Notes under the pieces: model-generated
Database searches by the model: none
What the model was told of the DNA's origin: nothing
What the model saw: the letters and a program-made list of their open reading frames with translations, nothing else
Translations under genes and position numbers: made by a program
DNA from: Ferruginibacter sp.
Lineage (GTDB): Bacteria; Bacteroidota; Bacteroidia; Chitinophagales; Chitinophagaceae
Assembly: GCA_014379625.1 (NCBI GenBank)
Contig: JACMLJ010000012.1
Coordinates: forward strand, 124,001-188,000
Direction: 5' to 3'
DNA: 64,000 nt
Shown here: positions 1-9,601 of the stretch, piece after piece
Layout: each line of letters opens with the position of its first letter
Numbering within the stretch: position 1 is the first letter of the stretch

Positions 1-79
1 TTTAACTAAAAGCAATGAGGAAAACGGGGTAACGGAGGTGTTGCAGCAAATGCTAAGGGCAATGAATGGTAACCACTGA
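1..79 (+). CDS. C-terminal end of an unidentified protein (cut by window edge)
   Basis: Frame 2 of the plus strand is open from the left edge and gives about 25 residues, ending NGNH before a TGA at 77-79. The stretch is rich in Glu, Gln and Asn and reads like an amphipathic C-terminal helix. It is convergent with the histidine kinase that ends at 145. The fragment is too short to name the family. It is included because it has no stop and a plausible composition, but it could be a chance open frame. Confidence 0.4.
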   Translation, partial: LTKSNEENGVTEVLQQMLRAMNGNH

Positions 80-144
80 TCTTTTACCTGAAAACCGATG
101 CATTAACCATTGCATGTGATATCAATTGACACCGAACCCCTTCA

Positions 145-3100
145 TTATTTTTTTGGAATGGTGAAATAAAACGTGCTTCCCATCCCCAAACTTGATTCCA
201 CCCATATTTTTCCACCATGTTTTTCTACAATTTTTTTACAGATGGAAAGCCCGATCCCGGACCCGGAAAATTCATTTTTAGTATGTAGCCGTTGAAAGAT
301 GACAAATATTTTTTCGAAAAATTTGGGCGCTATTCCTATCCCGTTATCCTGTACCGAAAATATCCATTGATCATTTTCTTCCTTTGCATTAATTTTTATT
401 ACCGGCCTTTTTTCACTATGGTATTTTAATGCGTTACTTAAAAGATTCTGCATTAACTGGAATAGCTGAATTTTACTGGATCCCGGCAACACGGGCAAGC
501 TTCCGATCTCAATTACCGCTTCCTGCTCCCGAATTGAATTTTCCAATATATTCAACACTTCCATCGACACTTCATCCATATTGGTATCAGAAGGGATTTC
601 TTTATTGGTACCTGTTCTTGAATATTCCAGCAGGTCCATGATCAGTTGTTTCATCCGGTCTGCACCATCCACGGCGAAATATATATATTTTTCACCCGTT
701 TCATCTAATTGCGATTTATATTTCTGTTGCAGTAATTTAAGAAAACTACTTACCATACGCAGTGGCTCCTGTAAATCATGCGAAACGATGTATGCAAATC
801 GTTCCAATTCAGCGTAAGAAGTCTTCAGTTCGGTAGCTTTCTGCGCAAGATGCTGATTAGAGACCAGTAACTTATTTTCAATTTTTTTTCTTTCGGTAAC
901 ATCAAACCCCATTTCCATTATGCAGCGAAACCCTTCATAATCAATAGCGGTGGAATTGTAATAAAAGGGTATTTTTTCCCGGGTTTTTGTTAACAAAATC
1001 AATTCTATTGCACGCATCTTTCTTTGCAATACTTTTCGTATTCTTTCCGCCACCACGGGCTTTTGATCGTCATCATAAAAATCAAGCGGCTGCATCTCCT
1101 TTATTTCTTCCGCATGGTATCCTGTAACTGTTTCAAAATTTTTGTTCCACCGTATATACCTGCCCTTGTGGTCATATAAATAAAATATTCCCGGTAAACT
1201 GTTGATAATGGAATCTGACAATTCCTTTTCAGAGATGATTTTTTTCTCGATCTGTAACTTCTCCGTTATATCCCTGAAATTTTTAACAATCCCATTAATT
1301 CCCGGAACCTGCAGCATGTTGGTATAGGTCTCATCTATCCACCGCCACTCATCATCTTTATTCAGAATTCTCGAAACATGTCCCTTTATTGGCAGGCCGG
1401 GATTTTTCATAACCTGCTTCAATACTTTTTCCACGCCGCTAATATCATCAGGGTGGGTTAGTTCAAATGCATTCAGTTGCATAATTTCAGATTCAGTATA
1501 GCCCAGTATCCTTTTAACAGACGGGGAAATATACAACGGGTTTCCCTGTTCTGTAAGGATCGCTACGCCGTCGGAAGCCTGTTCTACCAGGCTTCGGAAT
1601 TTTTGTTCGCTCTCTTTAATCAGTTTATCCGAAAGCAGTTTATCCGAAAAATCCAAACCAAACCCCATCAGGCAAATCTCCCCTTCATAGTCAATCTTCA
1701 TCCCTGAAAAGTAATAAGGGATTTTTTGTTTATTCTTTAAAAGCAAATTCGCCTCTACGGCATCATGCCCCGCTATAAAAACATTTTTTATTTTTTCATC
1801 CAGCAGAGATTTCTCCTCGTCGTCAAATAAATCAAGCGGATGCAGTTTGCTGATTTCTTCTCCGGTATAACCGGTAACCATTTCAAAATTATTGTTCCAC
1901 CTCAAAAATTTCCCCTCCTTATTATAGAGGTAAAACACTGCCGGCAAACTATTGATGATTGAATCCGACAGCTCTTTTTCCTTCAATAGCTTTTGCCCGT
2001 CTTTTATACGCCCGGTTATATCCTGCATCACACCCAGCATCCTCGCAGGCTCACCATTATCATTATATTTTATGAAGGCCCGGTCATAAAAATATCTATA
2101 AGACCCGTCCGCTGTTTTAAAACGAAATTCTTCTGAAATGGAAGCGGCGTTTCCGATGGTGGCGTTTTGCATATTTTTAACCACGCTGACCCGTTCATCC
2201 GGATGAAGCCTTGATTCAAATAATCCGAAATCAATTTTAACTTTTCCCCTTGCAAAGCCGTATAAATCATAAAGATTATCATTGCCCACCGTTTCATTTT
2301 TACTAAAGTCGTGATCCCATATTGCGTCATTGGTAGCTTTGGCAATCAGTTCAAATCTTTCGTTCGATTTTTTTAGTTCGGCTTCCGCTTTTTTTCTTTC
2401 TGTGATGTCCCTTATAAATCCAATCAGGGTATTGCCAATGGTCATTTTCGAATTGATCTCCACATCAATCGCCGTTCCATCCTTTTTCAACAATCTTCTT
2501 TCATACAGCAGCGTTTTACCCTCGATTAAATCTTCTATACGAAGCGGTTGCCCCGTAATATCTTCTTTAGGCAAAAAATTGTCAATATGCATACCCACCA
2601 TTTCGTTGATATTGAACCCACTCATTTTGGAGATACTTTTGTTAACCTCCATTATAATGCCGGACAAATCACTAATTACAATTCCATCGGATGCCTGTTC
2701 AATGAGAGAACGGTATTTTATTTCACTTTGCGCAAGTGATAATTCGACATTTTTCTTTTCGGTAATATCTATAGCTGTTGTTAACCAATTATGCTGATTA
2801 TTTAATTCAAGAGGCTCTACCGAAACCAGCAGAAAAATTGATTTGCCATCCAGCATTTCAATTTCTATCTCATGATTTTTGAGCAAACCATTTGCCCTTA
2901 CTAATTGGGCTATTGACTCCAGGATTGCCACCCTGTTCTTTATATTTACACAATTTAAAAGGCTAGATAGTTCCGAATTTTTTCCTACCAGGTCCTCATA
3001 GGAAGTGTCTAACATGGAAGCAAAACATTCATTTACATCAATTAGTCTTTTTTGACTATTGCAGATTGCAAAACCCAACAGGCTGGATTGAAATACCCCG

Positions 3101-4413
3101 GAAAATTTCCTTTCACTTTCCTGCAACGCCCTTTCTGCATTTTTTCGGTCGGTAATGTTTCTTACAAACGCCAGTAAGGTGGTATCAGAAAGCATACTCA
3201 CATTGATCTCAATATCCATTAAAGAACCGTCTTTCTTATAAAATTTTCTTTCAATAATAGCAGTTTTCCCCGACTGTATGTTATCAGCTTTCGACTGCCG
3301 CATGGTCATTTTCTTTTCCACCAGCAGGTCTTTCAGGTTTAATTTTGCAAACTCTTCTTTTGTATAACCCGATTCGAGATAAGCACTTTTATTGAATTGG
3401 TGAATTGTGCCGTCAAAAGAATACACGATGATTCCGTCGGAAGCCTGTTCTATCAATGACCGGTACCGTTCCTCACTTTCTTCCAGTTCAGCAGTGCGTA
3501 TTTTAACAAGATTATTCAGTTTTTCGGGCCTTTTTGCCACTATACAAACAAATACGCCACACATCATTGAAAATAAAATATCGAGTATGGCCAGCCAGAT
3601 AATATCCGTATAGGCCGCGATTTTATCTACTGGGGCGGCAGAAAGCTTCCATTCGCCGATTGGGACATCCACGGAAGTAAAATTTGCAATGTCTGTTCCT
3701 TTTGCCTGGGGAATAAAAAATTCTTCCAAATGGGTATCGGGGTTGATTTTTGAAAGTTGAAAAAAGTAACCACTTCTTCCCAATGTGTCAATTCCCGCTG
3801 CTTTTAGTAAGGTTGATATTTTAACGATGACGGCTGAAAATCCCCAAAATTTATTCTGCCTGAATACCGGAAGCCTCCCAACCACCGCTAACCCACCCTG
3901 CTTTAAATCAAATGGGCCTGCAAAAAAGATCCCTTTTTGCCGGATGGCTTTCAATGCTTCTTTGTTGCGGGATGGATCATGCAGGATATCGTATCCCAAC
4001 ACAGCCTCATTACCCTTTAACGGGTACACATACCTAATTACCCCATCAGGTACTAATTCCAACGCATCAATATCCGGATTTGCTGTTAAAATTTGCGAAG
4101 CAATAAGGTCAAAATCCTTTACGGTCCCATCCTGCTGAACAAAAAAGGAAAGTGTTTTTGTGGCAGAAATGCTTTGAGTCAATAATTCCTGTAATTTATC
4201 TTTCCTGTTAATTAAGACAGAACGCACTTCATTCTTCTTACTGGCTTTTTTTATTAAGTATCGCTGGTAAACAAGCCCCCCTACCAGGAATGCGAGTATG
4301 GTAAAAGTTGATATCCCGAGAAATACATACCTGTTTTTTATAAAGAAGTATTTAGTTGAATTGAAAAAGTCCTTCCTCTTTTCACCTCCCTCTTTTGTAT
4401 AATCTGCTGGCAT
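145..4413 (-). CDS. CHASE/multi-PAS sensor histidine kinase
   Basis: A 1422-residue membrane sensor kinase. A transmembrane helix (about 30-50), an extracytoplasmic CHASE-like region (about 90-235, including a PLKGNEAVLGYD stretch) and a second helix (about 270-293) are followed by seven consecutive PAS units. Four start with a (Y/F)(R/E)xLIxxAS or similar motif, and two near-identical ones start with KELSDSIINSLP. The kinase core has HDLQEPL with the phospho-acceptor at His1212, an N box (LLSNALKYH), a G1 box (DNGIGIAP) and a G2 box (GSGIGLSI). There is no receiver domain, so the phosphate must go to a separate protein. The stand-alone receiver at 10867-11238 or the Hpt at 11447-11821 are nearby candidates; that link is inference. 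Family assignment is firm; the ligand is unknown. Confidence 0.93.
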   Translation of the reverse strand: MPADYTKEGGEKRKDFFNSTKYFFIKNRYVFLGISTFTILAFLVGGLVYQRYLIKKASKKNEVRSVLINRKDKLQELLTQSISATKTLSFFVQQDGTVKDFDLIASQILTANPDIDALELVPDGVIRYVYPLKGNEAVLGYDILHDPSRNKEALKAIRQKGIFFAGPFDLKQGGLAVVGRLPVFRQNKFWGFSAVIVKISTLLKAAGIDTLGRSGYFFQLSKINPDTHLEEFFIPQAKGTDIANFTSVDVPIGEWKLSAAPVDKIAAYTDIIWLAILDILFSMMCGVFVCIVAKRPEKLNNLVKIRTAELEESEERYRSLIEQASDGIIVYSFDGTIHQFNKSAYLESGYTKEEFAKLNLKDLLVEKKMTMRQSKADNIQSGKTAIIERKFYKKDGSLMDIEINVSMLSDTTLLAFVRNITDRKNAERALQESERKFSGVFQSSLLGFAICNSQKRLIDVNECFASMLDTSYEDLVGKNSELSSLLNCVNIKNRVAILESIAQLVRANGLLKNHEIEIEMLDGKSIFLLVSVEPLELNNQHNWLTTAIDITEKKNVELSLAQSEIKYRSLIEQASDGIVISDLSGIIMEVNKSISKMSGFNINEMVGMHIDNFLPKEDITGQPLRIEDLIEGKTLLYERRLLKKDGTAIDVEINSKMTIGNTLIGFIRDITERKKAEAELKKSNERFELIAKATNDAIWDHDFSKNETVGNDNLYDLYGFARGKVKIDFGLFESRLHPDERVSVVKNMQNATIGNAASISEEFRFKTADGSYRYFYDRAFIKYNDNGEPARMLGVMQDITGRIKDGQKLLKEKELSDSIINSLPAVFYLYNKEGKFLRWNNNFEMVTGYTGEEISKLHPLDLFDDEEKSLLDEKIKNVFIAGHDAVEANLLLKNKQKIPYYFSGMKIDYEGEICLMGFGLDFSDKLLSDKLIKESEQKFRSLVEQASDGVAILTEQGNPLYISPSVKRILGYTESEIMQLNAFELTHPDDISGVEKVLKQVMKNPGLPIKGHVSRILNKDDEWRWIDETYTNMLQVPGINGIVKNFRDITEKLQIEKKIISEKELSDSIINSLPGIFYLYDHKGRYIRWNKNFETVTGYHAEEIKEMQPLDFYDDDQKPVVAERIRKVLQRKMRAIELILLTKTREKIPFYYNSTAIDYEGFRCIMEMGFDVTERKKIENKLLVSNQHLAQKATELKTSYAELERFAYIVSHDLQEPLRMVSSFLKLLQQKYKSQLDETGEKYIYFAVDGADRMKQLIMDLLEYSRTGTNKEIPSDTNMDEVSMEVLNILENSIREQEAVIEIGSLPVLPGSSKIQLFQLMQNLLSNALKYHSEKRPVIKINAKEENDQWIFSVQDNGIGIAPKFFEKIFVIFQRLHTKNEFSGSGIGLSICKKIVEKHGGKIWVESSLGMGSTFYFTIPKK

Positions 4414-4773
4414 CTTAACTGGTATAATAACAGGGAATGAATAATTGTTCGTTCTTTAAATAAATGTAGAGTAAATTAATGATAAATCAGGTGCGTGCCG
4501 CCAAATTATGATTAGCCTGCTTAGCTTTAAAGATACTTTTTTACGATAAAAACCTGCTATGCATCATCCGCATTTTAATCGGCCGTACGAGTCCCGAAAC
4601 GGTTAATAAGACACTAAGATTAGCATTATTTTTTGTTTGTTTTGTAGAGATTTTACTACATAGCCCGGTTTCTGCCGGGCGTTCAGCAATAAAATAACAG
4701 GTATGCAAATATGTGCCAGACAATGGCGTTATGGTATAAACAGGTTGGCTGTACCGCTAACCTTTAAAATATT
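4414..4773. other. Intergenic region between divergent kinase and yaiO-like genes, with one hairpin
   Basis: These 360 bases hold no convincing gene. A GC-rich hairpin, gcccgg/ccgggc with a six-base loop, lies at 4663-4680. It has no T-run on either side, so it is not a good terminator and may instead sit in the 5' leader of the yaiO-like gene. The region must contain the promoters of both flanking divergent genes, but no clear TAnnTTTG box was found. Confidence 0.5.
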
Positions 4774-6039
4774 ATGCCATTTAATTACATGCATTTTTCT
4801 ATTGGAAAAAAACATTACCTGGTATTGTTGTATAATTTATTGTGGCTTACAATGCTTTCTGCCCAGACAATTTCTTCCGACGAATATTTTCAAATGGCGC
4901 GTAAAGCTGCATTTGACAATAAAAATTATACTGTCGCAATCCAGCTATCCAAACAGGCCTTGCTACAGAGCCCGGATTATGTGGATATCCAGATTTTCCT
5001 TGGCCGGGTATATTACTGGAATGGCCAGCCGGACAGTTCCCTCCTCATGCTTAAAGCAGCCCTCCAAAATAAACCCTCCTATGAAGACGCGTCCATCGCC
5101 ATAACGGATATTGAATACTTCAGCGAAAATTATACAAGCGCTTTGCATTATGCCGGACTTGGGTTAGTACACCACCCTTCGTCAAAAGAATTGATGTTGC
5201 GCAAAGCAAAATGCCTTGCGGCCTTACTACGGTATAAAGCCGCTTTGTTTATCACTGATAGCTTATTACAAACCGATCCTAAAAACAACGAACTAAGGGT
5301 TTTGGCTGCGCGGATCAAAGATTACAGATCAAAAAGTAAGATTGGTATATCCTATGACTACACTGGTTTCGATAAACAGTTTTCTAACCCATGGCATATT
5401 GTGAGCTTTGATTATAGCCGCCAGACGAGGGCGGGTTCGCTGACAGGCAGGTTGAATTATGCCAACAGGCATACAAAAAATGGCGTACAGTTTGAAGTGG
5501 ATGCCTATCCAAGGTTATCTAAAACATTTTACGCATACACCAATATCGGGTATTCTAACGATATGCCTGTATTTCCTAAATTTCGGGCGGGGCTTTCGCT
5601 CTACGCCAATTTACCCCGTTCCTTTGAAGGGGAAGCGGGATTTCGCTACCTTAATTTCGACAGCGATACCTGGATCTATACGCTTGCGCTGGGTAAGTAC
5701 TATAAAAACTTTTGGTTCAACGGCCGCAGTTACCTGACTCCCTCGAATAGCCGCATTTCGCAATCCTATACCGTTACAGTCCGCTATTACGGAAAAAGTG
5801 CGGAGAACTATTTTTCACTTGCTGTTGGCAGGGGCATCTCTCCCGACGACCGGAGCCTGGCCATTCAGTTGAACAATGCTTATAAATTGCAAACAAAAAA
5901 AATAAGCGCCGGTTATCGTTTTACGGCAGGTAAACTGAATATTTTCTCTTTGTCCACATCATTTGAGAACGTAGAATATTTGCCAAAAACAAGGGGCAAC
6001 CAGGTGAATATTTCTGCAGGTTACCAGCGTAGATTTTAA
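4774..6039 (+). CDS. YaiO-family outer-membrane protein (TPR plus beta-barrel)
   Basis: 421 residues. An N-terminal signal sequence (hydrophobic stretch about 14-30, cleavage near LSAQ) is followed by TPR-like helical repeats (about 35-185), then a beta-strand-rich C-terminal half with alternating aromatic residues that ends in Arg-Phe, as outer-membrane barrels do. The opening of the barrel region (IGISYDYTGFD...W) and GYSNDMPVFPKFRAG are characteristic of the YaiO outer-membrane family. The architecture parallels PgaA-type exporters (periplasmic TPR plus porin). The gene converges with the polysaccharide synthase gene that ends at 6122, with 82 bases between, so the two are not co-transcribed. 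A role as the export channel of that synthase is inferred from position and from the yaiO-yaiP pairing known in E. coli. Confidence 0.85.
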   Translation: MPFNYMHFSIGKKHYLVLLYNLLWLTMLSAQTISSDEYFQMARKAAFDNKNYTVAIQLSKQALLQSPDYVDIQIFLGRVYYWNGQPDSSLLMLKAALQNKPSYEDASIAITDIEYFSENYTSALHYAGLGLVHHPSSKELMLRKAKCLAALLRYKAALFITDSLLQTDPKNNELRVLAARIKDYRSKSKIGISYDYTGFDKQFSNPWHIVSFDYSRQTRAGSLTGRLNYANRHTKNGVQFEVDAYPRLSKTFYAYTNIGYSNDMPVFPKFRAGLSLYANLPRSFEGEAGFRYLNFDSDTWIYTLALGKYYKNFWFNGRSYLTPSNSRISQSYTVTVRYYGKSAENYFSLAVGRGISPDDRSLAIQLNNAYKLQTKKISAGYRFTAGKLNIFSLSTSFENVEYLPKTRGNQVNISAGYQRRF

Positions 6040-6121
6040 CGGGATGAGTGCTCAGTGATAACAATGCCAATCAATAGACGGGGATAGAGCGCTATTTAAA
6101 TTTTTAAGATCTTCCAACTAT

Positions 6122-9100
6122 TTATTTTGGATACCAGGCCCGGTACATCGAGTCGCTTAGTATCGGTTTCCCCTGTGTCACCTGTTCATTTTTTTGCCGG
6201 AATTTTGCAAATGCTTCCTTTAGCCTGGCCTTCATTACAGGGTCGGCGTCGGGCTCCTCATCCATATTCTTATTCATTTTAAACAGCGTTTCCTCGTTGA
6301 GGTGATAATCTCCCATGATAAAATCAACCAGGTTGGTTTTTGTTTGCTTTAAAGCAGTTGCATGAAGATTACGAAAATGATGCGCTGTATCTATCCCGCT
6401 TCCTACCCAGCTAACGGACAACGGTACCCGAAAATGGTAGCTGTGTTGCAGGTAAGCCAGTAAAGTGGGTGCAATATCCACATGGGAAGAAATGGATTCA
6501 AATTTCGCGGTCCTTTTCAACAATGGTGAGTAAATGATCAGGGGAACGTGGTAGCGGTCTATTTTAGTTGACATCGGAATTTCGGGCAACCTGTGATCGC
6601 CGGTGATGAGAAAGATCGTATGCTTAAAACCGGGTTTGGAGCGATAGTTATTGATAAACCCCCGTATGGCGTCATCGGCATATAATATCGCTGCATACTG
6701 GTGACTGTATTTCCGGTGTTCGGCTTTTTGCTTTTCAGAAAATTTAAGGCGGTCCAGGTGTATTTCAAACTCCGCCAGGTAGTGGTCCTGTTCATTTACC
6801 AGGAATGGGTCGTGAGTTGCTACAGTAAGTATTACCTGTAAAGATGGCTGGCCTCCTAATTGTTGCTCCCGCTTGCTCAGCATATGCCGGAACAATTCTT
6901 TATCACTATAACCCCAGGAGAAATCGTTATTTTCGGGGAGCCGCGGATAATCCGGGGGAAAGCTTTTTATATCGTATATTCGGTCTACCCGCTGTTTTTG
7001 TAAAAACAAGGCCATATTATCAAAGCCGGCATCTCCGCCGTAATAAAACGCAGTATGATAACCATTTGATTTTAATAAGCTCATCAGCGAAAGATGCGCG
7101 GGCATCTTATCACCCAACTCGCTGAACCCATTGCTGCCAAAAGGCAGGGAGCCCAATAAAGAAGGCAGTACTGCAAAAGTGCGCCCCCCATTGCTCAAAA
7201 AATTTCGCCAGTACAAACTATGCTCACCAAGCGAATCCAAATAAGGTGTAAAACTGCCGAGGTAGGCATTATCACCGCTAAAAGCACGGCCTAATCCTTC
7301 TACCACCAGGATCACGATATCGGGGGTGGCGGTATCCCTGTTAAAAAATGGTGATAAAACATCAGCCGTGCTGTCCCTGTGCAGGAATGGATAACGGGCC
7401 TCATCCACATAATCGAATCCATTGCCCGTTGTTACCGCCGGATCAAAGGCTTCGGCTGATTGGGGGAAAAAATGATTAAAAGATGCGGCAATAAAATAGT
7501 CCAGTTTGTTCTTTCCAAGGTTTCCGGCATATTCATCGCGGATACTAAATTTGTCTGCCGTAAATATGCCGGTGATGATCCAGGTAAATGCGATCACTAC
7601 TGCCGCAAGATTTACCCATTTAGCAGCTCCTCTAATACGGGGACTGATCCATTTATAGATAGCAAGTAAACCCAGGATAACGGTGATGATGGCAATAATA
7701 ACCCCGGCATTAATACCTCCTGAAGCCCCTACCGTTTGCCGGATATCGTTCATGGAATATCCATACAGGTCGGCACCCAGCGGAACAAAGGATATACTGA
7801 AATACTGCATCAGTGCAATGGAAACCAGGGTGACTATAATGCTGAGACTAATGATGACAATATCAGCCAGTCGCTTACCGGCCAAAAATAATAATATGTA
7901 GGTGATGAGGAATACCCCGTTAATCTTTAAAAAAAATACCAGCTCATTCAATACTGACAGCAGGAAAATATAAGCAGGCTGGTTGGGGTACTGGTGAATT
8001 ACACCGTTATAAATAAAATCCGCCGTCCTCAGCAACAGCAGCATCAACAGCCATCCCGCCGCAATGGGGAGATAAGCATAAAACCCATCCCTTAACCTGG
8101 AAGCAAGGGCTATTTTTTCCACAGCCGCTACGGGCTGAACATTAAAGCCCTGTCTTGTCATTTCACCCCAACTGTTTTTTTTACGCAGGAGATCAATATT
8201 ACCGCGTATTGCCGACCAGATCACAAAGGGGTGAAAAAGAAAGGGCTCCATCATGGCCGTCACTATGAGCCTGGCCAGCTCCCCTTTTTTTTTATATTGA
8301 TTGTAGGTGACTACCTCCATTAAAATAGCGAAGATAGAATACAGCCAGCCAAAGGTTAATACAAACCCAAGCAGCGCAAAGAAAAAACCCCAGTTTACTG
8401 TACCGACCAATGCGAAGAAGATAAAACCTGCCATACCAATGAATTCAATAATAGGCGCCAGGAATTCAAAAAAGAACCAGTAAGGATAGCTTAGCATGCC
8501 CAGCAGCCCATAACGCGGATTAAAGAAAAGGATGCGGTGAATTTTTAATGTTTCGATGGTGCCCCTTGTCCAGCGGTTTCTTTGCCGGCCTAATATCTTG
8601 TACGAAGCCGGGGCTTCCGTCCAACATAGCGGATCGGGTATATAAGCAACTTTATAAGGTGTATCATGTTCTTCCATATAACGGCGCATGCGCACTACCA
8701 GTTCCATATCTTCACCCACTGTTTTGGGATTATACCCTCCTGCTTTAATTACGATCTCCCGGTCAAATGCCCCGAAGGCGCCCGATATCAGCAGCAATCC
8801 ATTTAACCGGCTCCAGGCCATACGGCCCAATAAAAAAGCCCGGATATATTCCAGGGTTTGTACCCGGGGTAAAAATTCTTTCGGCAAATTCACATCCAGC
8901 AACCGGCCATTTTGTACGATGCAGGAATTGGCGATCCTTACTACGCCACCGGTGGCGATCACTCTTTTGCCGGTTTCCTCCATAAATGGTTTTACGAGTT
9001 TTAACAGGGCATCCTGCTCCAGGATACAATCCACATCTATACAAACCAGGTATTGGTTGCTGGCGAGGTTGATGCCGGTATTCAGTGCATCCGCCTTGCC

Positions 9101-9547
9101 ACCGTTAACCTTATCTATCACGATCAGTTTTTTGTACACCGTGTTCCTGCTTTTATACACCGCTTTCACTTGTTTTGCAGGGATATGTACATGGTATAAA
9201 AAGTCCACTACTTCGAGATCGTAGGCATCTATTAATTTAACCATGGAGTCATCCTTACTGCCGTCATTGATCACAATCAGTTCAAGATGGTTGTAGTGAA
9301 TACTTAATAAGGAGCGTACATTTTCAATGATATTGGCGCCTTCATTATAGGCCGGCGCCAGGATGCTTACGGAAGGTGCGTAATTAGAGGAAGCCAGCAA
9401 ATTATAATCGGTGAAACTGCTTTTACGAAGATACTTTCTTGTTTCCCCTACTGAATAAACACCGATAAAAATGTAAGACGCAAGCAAGGTTACCGAATAT
9501 ATCAATATACCGTAGCTGAAAAGATCATATAAAACCAGTTTCCACAT
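6122..9547 (-). CDS. GT2 polysaccharide synthase fused to LtaS-like sulfatase-fold domain
   Basis: A 1141-residue inner-membrane protein with two catalytic halves. After TM1 (about 8-30) comes a family 2 glycosyltransferase (about 57-335) with an APAYNEG start, DVD at 171-173, GED at 278-280 and the QRNRW product-binding motif at 322-326, followed by a helix block (about 345-445). A second helix block (about 490-665) leads to an alkaline-phosphatase/sulfatase-fold domain (about 742-1035). This has a metal-ligand Glu at 750, a nucleophile-like Thr790 in GGRTFAVLPS, and GDH at 983-985, the layout of lipoteichoic acid synthase and phosphoethanolamine transferases. GT2 synthases are normally separate proteins of about 400-500 residues. 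Polymer synthesis coupled to phospho-decoration is inferred; the polymer is unknown. It lies 54 bases downstream of the HEAT gene on the same strand. Confidence 0.9.
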   Translation of the reverse strand: MWKLVLYDLFSYGILIYSVTLLASYIFIGVYSVGETRKYLRKSSFTDYNLLASSNYAPSVSILAPAYNEGANIIENVRSLLSIHYNHLELIVINDGSKDDSMVKLIDAYDLEVVDFLYHVHIPAKQVKAVYKSRNTVYKKLIVIDKVNGGKADALNTGINLASNQYLVCIDVDCILEQDALLKLVKPFMEETGKRVIATGGVVRIANSCIVQNGRLLDVNLPKEFLPRVQTLEYIRAFLLGRMAWSRLNGLLLISGAFGAFDREIVIKAGGYNPKTVGEDMELVVRMRRYMEEHDTPYKVAYIPDPLCWTEAPASYKILGRQRNRWTRGTIETLKIHRILFFNPRYGLLGMLSYPYWFFFEFLAPIIEFIGMAGFIFFALVGTVNWGFFFALLGFVLTFGWLYSIFAILMEVVTYNQYKKKGELARLIVTAMMEPFLFHPFVIWSAIRGNIDLLRKKNSWGEMTRQGFNVQPVAAVEKIALASRLRDGFYAYLPIAAGWLLMLLLLRTADFIYNGVIHQYPNQPAYIFLLSVLNELVFFLKINGVFLITYILLFLAGKRLADIVIISLSIIVTLVSIALMQYFSISFVPLGADLYGYSMNDIRQTVGASGGINAGVIIAIITVILGLLAIYKWISPRIRGAAKWVNLAAVVIAFTWIITGIFTADKFSIRDEYAGNLGKNKLDYFIAASFNHFFPQSAEAFDPAVTTGNGFDYVDEARYPFLHRDSTADVLSPFFNRDTATPDIVILVVEGLGRAFSGDNAYLGSFTPYLDSLGEHSLYWRNFLSNGGRTFAVLPSLLGSLPFGSNGFSELGDKMPAHLSLMSLLKSNGYHTAFYYGGDAGFDNMALFLQKQRVDRIYDIKSFPPDYPRLPENNDFSWGYSDKELFRHMLSKREQQLGGQPSLQVILTVATHDPFLVNEQDHYLAEFEIHLDRLKFSEKQKAEHRKYSHQYAAILYADDAIRGFINNYRSKPGFKHTIFLITGDHRLPEIPMSTKIDRYHVPLIIYSPLLKRTAKFESISSHVDIAPTLLAYLQHSYHFRVPLSVSWVGSGIDTAHHFRNLHATALKQTKTNLVDFIMGDYHLNEETLFKMNKNMDEEPDADPVMKARLKEAFAKFRQKNEQVTQGKPILSDSMYRAWYPK

Positions 9548-9601
9548 TTTTTGGACTTGAATTTCAGTGGGTGCCTTTGGTGTGAAAGCCTTAACAGGCG
9601 G

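Noticed and set aside
4663..4680. gcccgg/ccgggc hairpin as a terminator
   Set aside because: No T-run follows on either strand, so terminator function is not supported.
4541..4723. Minus-strand frame in the kinase/yaiO gap
   Set aside because: No recognisable protein pattern and it runs through a GC-rich hairpin.
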